Below, in pieces: positions 25,258 to 32,825 of a stretch of 64,000 nt of DNA. The position numbers and the translations under genes are program-made. The DNA comes from Halomicrobium salinisoli (GTDB taxonomy: Archaea > Halobacteriota > Halobacteria > Halobacteriales > Haloarculaceae): assembly GCF_020405185.1 (NCBI RefSeq), contig NZ_CP084463.1, positions 3,162,001-3,226,000 of the forward strand, given 5' to 3'. Below the pieces are notes generated by a model. It ran no database searches and was not told where the DNA came from. It saw only the letters and a program-made list of their open reading frames with translations. The first letter of the stretch is position 1. Every line of letters starts with the position of its first letter.

Positions 25258-26676
25258 TCAGATATTTTCTTCCCTGTTCGGCATTAGATAGCTCAACTGA
25301 TAGGGAGTTAGTTTCCTCTTCGTAGTCCCTCGGCGAATATAGAACGTGTAATTAGCTGCGTGGGGTAGGTCTCGGAATTGGGGTATACGGAGTACTAAAA
25401 CATCCGAACCATCTCTTGATTCGAAATTAACTCCCAATTCAAGTTGTGGGCGCACGTTTCCTTCAAGTATATTCATTATCGTTTCTTCAGCGTTCCGAAT
25501 GTCATCGATTCCACAAACTTCTCCGTTATCATCAACCCCAAACACTAGTACCCCGCCTTTAAAATTGGCAAGAGCAGTAGCTTCTTTTGCAATATTGTTC
25601 CGGTGATCTGGGAGTTTAGACTTGAACTCGACCACCTCGGATTCACCCATTGCAAGAATCTCGTCAAGGGATACATCCAGAATATCAGCTTCTGACTCCT
25701 CAAAGACTTCTGGATCAACTGAGGTGTGGGAATTCGAAAATGGATATTCTCCTTCATCCAAAGAATAGAGGGTGTCAGATTCATTTACTTTCGAATGGAT
25801 ATTATCGTAAAATTCCTTGGGAGGGACTTTCTCCTGCCTATCTCTATCAACCCAATTTTCGAATAAAGCTATAATCCTTCTTGCAAATCTAAGCGAGAGC
25901 AGCCACTGTTTGGGTTCTGAAGCATCTGAAAGACTGCCGCGAGATGAGTTGAAGGTGATACCTCGATGCGCGCTAATCTTAGCAGTAATATCGTAACCAA
26001 ATAGATCAAATTCGCCCTCAAGTTGGGTTAATTCTTGACCATAGTATATCCCGGCCCACACCCCCTCTAAACTCACTGATGACACACTTTCTGAAATGTT
26101 GTATCCGAGAGTACGATCATCACCAAGGATCTCAGCACCAGTAATCCGTTGGAGTGTGATATCTGCACCTAGTGGCTCCGCCATCTGGTTTTTGTATACC
26201 ATCCAAAGCAAGAAATCTGATTCAAAAAGGACCTCAGTGACTTTTGTATCCTGAAATAGATAGCGGGCTAAAGACTCTCCCTCCTGAACACTCTCATAGG
26301 GTCCATGTATGAAAATAATACCCGAATTGTGATAGAAGAGATTCACAACTCGATGTTCTGTTATCTGCTTGGTTTCTATCTGTGAATTCTTTTCAGTCAT
26401 CACAGAAACAGATCTGTCTTGTTTAAATGAGTATTCGATCAGAGCAGATTCCTTACAAAAGCTGTAGAGGAATTCGCTTACTTCGTCTGGATCAACGAGC
26501 TGATCAAGTTTTCTGGCGTTCAACGTTCTATCATATCCTCGTGCCTCTGAGGAAGAGAGTTTACCTCGCTCTTCCAAAACGAGGTCAGTTACTCTGTCAA
26601 GGTCGTTCTCCGTAGTCTCAAGTCTTAGGATCTTCTCAAAAATGGGGCGCCGCGAATTAGCAATTTCAAAGCCCAT
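25258..26676 (-). CDS. Schlafen AlbA_2-domain protein (island)
   Basis: The 472-residue product is AT-rich in codon use and unlike its neighbours. Residues about 345-460 form a Schlafen AlbA_2 domain: GESEVVEFKSKLPDH, EATALANFKGGVLVFGVDDNG, then VLVLRIPQF and FYIRRGTTKRKLTPYQ. AlbA_2 domains bind nucleic acid or nucleotides and occur in regulators and in defence proteins. The N-terminal 330 residues are not recognised. Its stop lies next to the start of the PIN remnant. Independent transcription is likely. Confidence 0.82.
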   Translation of the reverse strand: MGFEIANSRRPIFEKILRLETTENDLDRVTDLVLEERGKLSSSEARGYDRTLNARKLDQLVDPDEVSEFLYSFCKESALIEYSFKQDRSVSVMTEKNSQIETKQITEHRVVNLFYHNSGIIFIHGPYESVQEGESLARYLFQDTKVTEVLFESDFLLWMVYKNQMAEPLGADITLQRITGAEILGDDRTLGYNISESVSSVSLEGVWAGIYYGQELTQLEGEFDLFGYDITAKISAHRGITFNSSRGSLSDASEPKQWLLSLRFARRIIALFENWVDRDRQEKVPPKEFYDNIHSKVNESDTLYSLDEGEYPFSNSHTSVDPEVFEESEADILDVSLDEILAMGESEVVEFKSKLPDHRNNIAKEATALANFKGGVLVFGVDDNGEVCGIDDIRNAEETIMNILEGNVRPQLELGVNFESRDGSDVLVLRIPQFRDLPHAANYTFYIRRGTTKRKLTPYQLSYLMPNREENI

Positions 26677-26840
26677 ATGAGGATGAGTATTGCTCAGCTC
26701 TTATTTATGAGATGTGGCAGACGAAGCTATGCCAGTCCAATGCAACTATTCCTTGTGAATCCAGTAGTGAATAGACGATCTATTTGGGCTACTTAATTGG
26801 AGAGAGTTTTTAAGAGCGCAACTTTGCAATGATTCTTGGA

Positions 26841-27434
26841 TTATTCCTCCTGACCGCTCGATGTTTCGGCTTTCCTGTTTAGATGATGCTCAATCTCTTT
26901 TAGTTCGTCTTTTGTAAGCCTCTCAGGGGGGTTCTCCGCGGCGGGTTGGCTGGATTCAAGTTGTTGTCGGATGAATTCTCCCCTTTGAAGTGCGTACCGG
27001 CAAGTAAGAGCCATCAGGTTCAACAGCGAAAACAGGAAGTAGACAAATAGACCAATCAGTAATATCATTGCAACAGGATGGTAATAGAGGTGGAGAATTA
27101 TAGAGGATAGTATAATGACTACAGGGAGGAATAGATTATATTGGAAATAAGTCACTAAGTTCTCGAACTCTCCAATTTTCTGCCAAGCATATAGAAACTC
27201 CTTATCTGTGAAAGAGGTGATGATGGTGAGTCCCGTCAAAATAATGGCGAATAGTCCTGCTGAAACGGCTGAAAACGAGCTTAAGAGAGAGGAAGCAGTA
27301 GCCTGTTTAATACTTCCATTGCTCACAAAATATAGAATCAAGGTGAATAGTACACCTGCGAAGGTGTCATAGCTCTTTATCAGGGTACTTGCTCCCAACC
27401 CAGACAGGCGTTTTATAAAACTAGGTTCATACAT
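26841..27434 (-). CDS. Multi-pass membrane protein of island pair
   Basis: The 197-residue product has four hydrophobic helices: FAGVLFTLILYFVSN, SAVSAGLFAIILTGLTIITS, LFLPVVIILSSIILHLYY, and VAMILLIGLFVYFLFSLLNLM, then a charged C-terminal tail (ERLTKDELKEIEHHLNRKAE). Its ATG is 5 nt after the stop of the 310-residue gene, so the two form an operon. No family recognised. The arrangement resembles sensor-plus-membrane-effector pairs. Confidence 0.78.
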   Translation of the reverse strand: MYEPSFIKRLSGLGASTLIKSYDTFAGVLFTLILYFVSNGSIKQATASSLLSSFSAVSAGLFAIILTGLTIITSFTDKEFLYAWQKIGEFENLVTYFQYNLFLPVVIILSSIILHLYYHPVAMILLIGLFVYFLFSLLNLMALTCRYALQRGEFIRQQLESSQPAAENPPERLTKDELKEIEHHLNRKAETSSGQEE

Positions 27435-27439
27435 TGTCT

Positions 27440-28372
27440 CTACTCATCCAACTCATCGAGCGCTTCCCGGATTGATTCAATCAATCTTTTGCGGTTCACG
27501 CTGTCTTGAGGCCCTAATTCAGCTTCTGTTTCGATAGGGATGTCTCCTGTTTCAACTACTTTTTCATCTCCTTCCCGGGTTTTTCCTTCAATAGTGGCAG
27601 ATCCATAACCCTCTTCAGCGAGATTCAAACCCCCATCAAGGAGAACTGAATCCTCTAAATTGATGCCCTCTGGCTCGTTTCTCCGTTGATCACTAACACC
27701 TCGCAAGTGTAGACGAGAAATCCTTGTATCCTCTAAGAAGTCGTCCATAGGCTTTGAGGTAGGTGTGTGATCGGGATTAGTAGGCGTGAGATTCCGGAAC
27801 GTGACTTCGCTTATGTAGGAAAGATCTTCCAGTTCTTTTCTCACCTCCTGCTTGTCCACTAGGGGAGAAATAGAGATCTCTTCTTCACCCTGATAATAGG
27901 AATTGAAGGTATCACGTAGAATCCGGTACGGGGCCTTTTTACCAATATTACCGACATATTCGTAAGCCATCACAGAGCTTTCTAAGTCAATGACAAAGAA
28001 GGCAATCTCGGCATCCTCACGCTCTAACTCAACAAATCCCTCAACCTCATCATCTGGGAGGTGATCAGTCTTCTTCTTAGCTTTTCCAAGTCTTGCGGAG
28101 ATGATATTATCTTCAGCAGAGACATCGCCGAAATACCAGTCACCTTTGCGTGTCTTAGCATGAGAGTCGGTCTGTTTCAGAAGAGAATTGAGATCTACAT
28201 CGAAGTCGATAACATTGAGTAACAGTTCCTTCCGCCGTTCTATGGCGTCTCTCTTATCAGTGTAATGGCTTAGCTTCCTTTCAAACTTCAATCGAGCGAA
28301 CCTGATGGTCGGCATGTTATCAGCTTTATTCAGGCCACATATGACGTTTTTCCCACTTTCATCTAACCACAT
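27440..28372 (-). CDS. Soluble island protein, partner of membrane protein
   Basis: The 310-residue product (start 28372, or MPTIRFARLKFERKL at 28315) has no recognised family. It is mixed alpha/beta: strand-rich N-terminus, ELLLNVIDFDVDLNSLLKQT, a VIDLESSVMAYEYVGNIG segment, and an acidic C-terminal third (GGLNLAEEGYGSATIEGKTR). It ends 5 nt before the four-helix membrane protein. Codon use is AT-richer than the core genome. Architecture (cytoplasmic protein then small membrane protein) recalls phage exclusion pairs such as RexA/RexB, but no sequence similarity is claimed. Confidence 0.75.
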   Translation of the reverse strand: MWLDESGKNVICGLNKADNMPTIRFARLKFERKLSHYTDKRDAIERRKELLLNVIDFDVDLNSLLKQTDSHAKTRKGDWYFGDVSAEDNIISARLGKAKKKTDHLPDDEVEGFVELEREDAEIAFFVIDLESSVMAYEYVGNIGKKAPYRILRDTFNSYYQGEEEISISPLVDKQEVRKELEDLSYISEVTFRNLTPTNPDHTPTSKPMDDFLEDTRISRLHLRGVSDQRRNEPEGINLEDSVLLDGGLNLAEEGYGSATIEGKTREGDEKVVETGDIPIETEAELGPQDSVNRKRLIESIREALDELDE

Positions 28373-28460
28373 CTACTAAACTAGCACTCGTAACACCCAG
28401 CTAGTGCGGTGTATTTTGATTGAGTGGTCTTAGCCACATCCCTAAAACAGAACCAAACCC

Positions 28461-28481
28461 CGGTGGGTTCAAATCCGGCGG
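28461..28481 (+). repeat. T-arm-like tRNA remnant, inverted
   Basis: CGGTGGGTTCAAATCCGGCG has the consensus GGTTCAAATCC of a tRNA T-arm on the plus strand, opposite to the intact tRNA-Pro on the minus strand. The stem does not pair perfectly, and no full tRNA surrounds it, so this is a degenerate fragment, perhaps an old integration scar. Confidence 0.4.
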
Positions 28482-28528
28482 CCGCTTCCTACATGCGCCG
28501 CTCGAGAGTGAGCGGCGCGAGAAGTCAG

Positions 28529-28551
28529 TGGGACCGCCCGGATTTGAACCA
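28529..28551 (-). repeat. Duplicated 3' end of tRNA-Pro (att-like)
   Basis: A 23-bp copy of the tRNA-Pro 3' end (minus strand), beginning TGGGACCGCCCGGATTTG on the plus strand, lies 115 bp from the intact tRNA at 28644-28716. Such duplications are left by tRNA-targeting site-specific recombinases. The AT-rich island adjoins on the left. A third copy at the far end of the island was not seen. Confidence 0.65.
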
Positions 28552-28643
28552 CGCCCACTTCGCTCCCTCCGGTCGCTCGTGGTCTACTTCAAATCCGTGC
28601 TCGTCCAATTGCTGCGGCTCACGGTTTGTTCGCCGCAGCAATA

Positions 28644-28716
28644 TGGGACCGCCCGGATTTGAACCAGGGTCAACGGCACCCAAGGCCGCAAGGATACCAA
28701 GCTACCCCACGGTCCC
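28644..28716 (-). tRNA. tRNA-Pro (anticodon TGG)
   Basis: 73 nt with a perfect 7-bp acceptor stem GGGACCG/CGGTCCC, D-arm GGGTAGCTTGGTATCC, anticodon stem GCGGC/GCCGT around loop CTTGGGT (anticodon TGG), and T-arm loop TTCAAAT. The discriminator is A and CCA is not encoded. There is no intron. Its 3' end is partly duplicated at 28529-28551. Confidence 0.93.
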
Positions 28717-28776
28717 GCACCACAATCTGTGCCCGTCTCGGAGTAAAGGGTTTCGTTGCCGCGCGCCCCCACACGA

Positions 28777-30690
28777 TCAGGGCGTCAGGCCCCAGAAGAA
28801 GGCGATGCCCAGCGTCGTCACCACGGCGAAGATGGCCTGCAGCGGCGCGCCGACGCGCAGGTAGTCCGTGAAGCGGTAGCCGCCGGGGCCGTAGACGAAC
28901 AGGTTGGTCTGGTAGCCGACGGGGGTCATGAAGGCCGTCGAGGCGGCGAAGGTCACGGCGAGCACGAAGGCGAAGGGGTTCGCGCCGAGCTGGACCGCCG
29001 CCTCGGCCGCCACCGGGATCATCAGCACGACGCTGGCGTTGTTGGAGATGACGTTGGTCAGCAGCGCCGTGACGACGTACAGCATGCCGAGCACGACCAG
29101 CGGCGGGAGCGCGGGCGCGACGGCGACGATGCCGTCGGCGATCAGCCCGGCGCCGCCGGTCGCCTCTAGCGCGAGGCCCAGCGGGATGACGCCGGCCAGC
29201 AGGAAGATGACGTCCCACTGGACGGCCTCGTAGATCTCCGGCGGGCGGAGCGTGCCCGTCAGGATCATCCCCAGCGCGCCGGCCAGCGCGGCGACGGCGA
29301 TGTGGATCGGCGTCAGCGCGGCAGCGGCGACGACGAGGCCGACGATGCCGACGGCGATGGGGATCTTCGACTTCCGGAAGTCCGGCCGCTCGACCTCCTG
29401 GGCGACGATGAAGTCGGGGTTGTTGTTCAGGCGGTCGACGCTGGCGGCGGTGGCCTCGACCAGCAGCGTGTCGCCGACGCGGAGGCGGACGTGGTCCATG
29501 CGCTGGCGCATCACCTCGCCGCCGCGGCGCAGCGCCAGCACGGTCGCGTCGTAGCGCTGGCGGAAGGTCGCCGTCGCGAGCGACTCGCCGATCAGGCTCG
29601 ACCCCGGCGAGACGACCACTTCCACGAGGTTCTGGCCGCCCTCCTCGGCGACGTCGAGTGTGTCCTCGTCGACCCGGGCGTCGGGCACCAGGTCCAGCCC
29701 CTCGGTGTCCATGAGGTCCACGAGGGTGTCCCGGTCGGTCCGGACGGCGAAGACGTCGCCCGGACGGATGGTCTTCGGCCCGAGCGGTTCGAGGAAGGTC
29801 TCGTCGCCGCGGATCAGCTGGACGAGGTCGACGTCGACGTCGGTCTCCTCGATGGCCTCGCGGACGGTCTGGCCGGTCAGCGGCGAGTCGTCGCGGACGA
29901 CGACCTCGGTCAGGTACTCGGCCATGCCGAACTCCTCGGTGAGGTCCGTCTCGGGCGCGATCCGCTCGGGCGTGAGCCACCGGCCGACGGTCATGAGGTA
30001 GATCGAGCCGACGATCAGGACGACGACGCCGAGCTGGGTGAACTCGAACATGGAGAACTCCCCCAGCGCGCTGTACCGGGCCGGGTCCTCGACCGCCAGC
30101 CGACCGGAGAGCTCGCTGGCGAGGATGTTCGTCGACGTGCCGATCAGCGTCAGCGTGCCGCCGAACATCGAGGCGTAGGACAGCGGCAAGAGGAGCTTCG
30201 ACGGGGAGACGCCGTTCTCCCGCGCGAGGTCGGTGACCATCGGCAGCAGGATGGCGACGGCGGCGGTGTTGTTGATGAACCCGGAGATGGGACCGACGAT
30301 GCCCACCGTCGCGCCCAGCTGGCGGAACTCGCTGTCGCCGGTCAGCCCGGCGATCTTCGACCCGAGGAGCTGGACGACGCCGGTGCGCTGGACGCCCGCC
30401 GAGAGGACGAACATCGCGAGCACGGTGATCGTCGCCGTCGAGGAGAAGCCGGACAGCCCGACGGAGACGGGCGAGACGCCGTCGCCGGGCTGGTGGAGGA
30501 CGTAGATCGGCGAGCCAAGTAGCCCGGCGTCGGCGGCGACCTCGGTGACGGGCTCGACGAGCAGCAGCGTCACCATCACGCCGATGGCCGTCACGTCGAC
30601 CGGCACGCGCTCGGTGGCGAACAGGACGAGCGAGGCCAGCACGAGCGCGAAGACGACGGCCATCCCCGGCGTGACGGCGCTCAGTTGCAC
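28777..30690 (-). CDS. DASS-type anion permease with TrkA_C domains
   Basis: The 637-residue membrane protein of the SLC13/DASS (sodium:sulfate symporter) group has two blocks of helices, residues 8-190 and about 400-637, flanking a soluble middle. The middle carries two TrkA_C/RCK_C repeats (EYLTEVVVRDDSPLTGQTVR and LVEVVVSPGSSLIGESLATA). The substrate is an anion such as sulfate, phosphate or a dicarboxylate, not decided by sequence. Start ATG at 30690 (MQLSAVTPGMAVV). Convergent with no neighbour; minus-strand like the following gene. Confidence 0.9.
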   Translation of the reverse strand: MQLSAVTPGMAVVFALVLASLVLFATERVPVDVTAIGVMVTLLLVEPVTEVAADAGLLGSPIYVLHQPGDGVSPVSVGLSGFSSTATITVLAMFVLSAGVQRTGVVQLLGSKIAGLTGDSEFRQLGATVGIVGPISGFINNTAAVAILLPMVTDLARENGVSPSKLLLPLSYASMFGGTLTLIGTSTNILASELSGRLAVEDPARYSALGEFSMFEFTQLGVVVLIVGSIYLMTVGRWLTPERIAPETDLTEEFGMAEYLTEVVVRDDSPLTGQTVREAIEETDVDVDLVQLIRGDETFLEPLGPKTIRPGDVFAVRTDRDTLVDLMDTEGLDLVPDARVDEDTLDVAEEGGQNLVEVVVSPGSSLIGESLATATFRQRYDATVLALRRGGEVMRQRMDHVRLRVGDTLLVEATAASVDRLNNNPDFIVAQEVERPDFRKSKIPIAVGIVGLVVAAAALTPIHIAVAALAGALGMILTGTLRPPEIYEAVQWDVIFLLAGVIPLGLALEATGGAGLIADGIVAVAPALPPLVVLGMLYVVTALLTNVISNNASVVLMIPVAAEAAVQLGANPFAFVLAVTFAASTAFMTPVGYQTNLFVYGPGGYRFTDYLRVGAPLQAIFAVVTTLGIAFFWGLTP

Positions 30691-30780
30691 GGTCCGACGA
30701 CGGGGCGCCCCGGCGAAAAAAGCCGCGGATCGGACGCACCCCCGCGGACGGTCCGGGGCTCGGCGGCGGCGTTCCGTCGA

Positions 30781-32742
30781 TCAGTCCCGGGGCTCGGCGG
30801 GCGGCGCGTCGGCGCCGACGCGCTCGCGGAGCCGCTCGTACCGGCCGGCGAAGGTCGCCTCGCCGCGGACGCAGGCCGTCGCGACCGCGAGGGCGTCGAC
30901 CGCCGCGTTACCCTCGGGGCCCTCGACGGCCAGCCGCGGCCCCGCGTCGGGCAGCCACGTCGCGTCGAGATGGCGCACCAGCACCGCGGCGAAGTAGGCG
31001 CCGGCGTCCGCGACCGCCGCCGTCGCGAGCCACCGGCCGTCGTCGCCCTCGCCGACGCGGACGCCCGGGAGGACGCGCCAGGCCAGTTCGGAATCCGCGA
31101 GGTCGTCGAGGGCCGCCAGCGACGCGGGCGCGTAGTCGAGCGCCGGCCGACCGTCGGCGAACGCCTCTGCCGCGTCGACCAGTTCCGCGATGGCGTCGGC
31201 CGACTCCCGGCCGGCGATCCGCTCGCGGAACCCCGACGGGTCGACGACGTCGAAGTCGGCTCGCCCCGTCGGCGGGTTCCGGCCCAGCCAGTCCGCGACG
31301 GCGTCGACGTGGCGGGCGAAGGACGCCCCGTCCAGGCACGCCTCGGCGACCCGCTCCGGATCGACGGCCATGCGGCCGGCCGGTCCCGACAGCGTCACGA
31401 CGCCTCCCTCGTCGTCGAACCGCGCCCACTCCCCGCCGAGGTGGCCGACGAGCGCGTCGCCGTAGTAGGCGGCCAGTCGCTCGATCGGCGGCGCGTCGCC
31501 GTCCTCGGCGTCCGCGAGGAGCGCGTCGAGGCGCGCGAGCGACGCGGGCGTGCGGTCCAGTTCGTAGTCCGGCCGGTCGACGGAGAGCTTCGCCGCGAGC
31601 GTTCCGGGGTCCGTCGACCCGTCGCTCCCCGCCGGGGCGTCCGCGACCGGGGCGTCGGCCGGGACGCCGCGGCGCTCGGCGCTCTGCTCCGCGGACGGGA
31701 CGCCCGCCTCGCCCGTCACCGCGTCCGGTTCGCCCCGGTCGTCGACGGACGCCGATCCGGATCCGTCGCCGGGATCCTCCGGCCTCAGGTCCGCTCGGTC
31801 GGGCTCGTCCGGATCGGCCGACGTCTCCCGCTCGGCGTCTGGGGCGGCCCGATCCCCGCTTTCGGGGTCGCTCTGGTCCGTCGCCGGACCCGTCTCGTCC
31901 GCCCGAGGGGATCCGTCGTCCGTTCCCGAAGCGCCGTCGTCCGCCGCCTCGGGCGCCGCAGGTGGATCGGCGGCCGTCGCTCCGTCCGCCGTCGTCGTGT
32001 CCGCCGATCCGTCGGCGTTCCCGGGAGACGGTGTGCCGGTCGCCGCGGCCGCCCCGTCCTGCTCCGGTTCGCCGTTCGCGTCGTCGGTCGCATCGCCGTT
32101 CGCGTCGCCGTCCGGGGAGTCAGGCGGTATCGGTCGGGTCGCCCCGGTCTCGTCCGGGTCGTCGTCCGCCCCCGTCCGGCTCTCCTCGCGGTCGCCCGCC
32201 CCGTCGGCGCTTTCCTCGCCGGCCTCGGCGGACGCGACGGGCGTCGGATCGCCGTCCGCGTCCGCTCCGTCGCCGCCGCTCGCGCTCTCGCGAGTGCGGT
32301 CCCCGACCTGGCGCTCGACGCGGGCGGCGATCTCCGCGAAGACGGGCTCGCCGGAGAGGGTCATCTCGGCGGCGTCGAGGACGGCGATCGTCGTCGTTTC
32401 GTCGCCGAGGTCGACGGCGACGGTCCAGTCGTCCTCGCGGGTCCACTCGGCGTCGAACGCGCGGACGAGCACCTCGCCGAGGTAGCCGGCGCAGGCGACG
32501 CGCGCCGCGGGCGTGCCGCCCTGGCCGGCGACGGTCTCGTCGAGGCGCGCCAGCGAGTCGACGGAGTAGTCCAGGTCGATCGGCGAGCGGTCCACGAGCG
32601 TCTCGGCCCGGTCGCGGAAGTCTGCCAGGTCCGGGTCGGCGCGACGGACCGCTCCGTCGGCGTCCCCGTCGCTGGCCGGCCCGTTCCCCCCGTCCTCCCC
32701 ACCCTCGCCCGCGAACCGGGAGAGGACGTCGAACAGGCCCAT
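30781..32742 (-). CDS. Acidic protein with three repeated domains
   Basis: The 653-residue product contains a domain repeated about three times: residues ~50-155 (IDLDYSVDSLARLDETVAG, EVLVRAFDAEWTRED), ~385-490 (YELDRTPASLARLDALLAD, DALVGHLGGEWARFDDEG) and ~530-645 (ALDYAPASLAALDDLADS, AVLVRHLDATWLPDAG). Between repeats 1 and 2 lies a roughly 220-residue Asp/Gly/Ala/Pro-rich low-complexity linker. No function is known to me. The 653-aa frame has haloarchaeal acidic bias. It starts MGLFDVLSRFAGEG at 32742. Confidence 0.78.
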   Translation of the reverse strand: MGLFDVLSRFAGEGGEDGGNGPASDGDADGAVRRADPDLADFRDRAETLVDRSPIDLDYSVDSLARLDETVAGQGGTPAARVACAGYLGEVLVRAFDAEWTREDDWTVAVDLGDETTTIAVLDAAEMTLSGEPVFAEIAARVERQVGDRTRESASGGDGADADGDPTPVASAEAGEESADGAGDREESRTGADDDPDETGATRPIPPDSPDGDANGDATDDANGEPEQDGAAAATGTPSPGNADGSADTTTADGATAADPPAAPEAADDGASGTDDGSPRADETGPATDQSDPESGDRAAPDAERETSADPDEPDRADLRPEDPGDGSGSASVDDRGEPDAVTGEAGVPSAEQSAERRGVPADAPVADAPAGSDGSTDPGTLAAKLSVDRPDYELDRTPASLARLDALLADAEDGDAPPIERLAAYYGDALVGHLGGEWARFDDEGGVVTLSGPAGRMAVDPERVAEACLDGASFARHVDAVADWLGRNPPTGRADFDVVDPSGFRERIAGRESADAIAELVDAAEAFADGRPALDYAPASLAALDDLADSELAWRVLPGVRVGEGDDGRWLATAAVADAGAYFAAVLVRHLDATWLPDAGPRLAVEGPEGNAAVDALAVATACVRGEATFAGRYERLRERVGADAPPAEPRD

Positions 32743-32825
32743 AGCTGGCCCTCGGTATCGATTGCCAAGAAACTACTCCCCGTTTCGGCCCGTCGAGCGG
32801 CGCGGATCGGTCGGGAGCCGACCGC

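Noticed and set aside
27440-28372. Calling the island pair RexA/RexB homologues
   Set aside because: Only the layout is similar; no sequence motif shared with Rex proteins can be seen, so no homology is claimed.
28424-28871. Open frames reading through the tRNA-Pro region (with PPGFEPGST-like pieces)
   Set aside because: This is the typical false translation of tRNA T-arm sequence, not protein.
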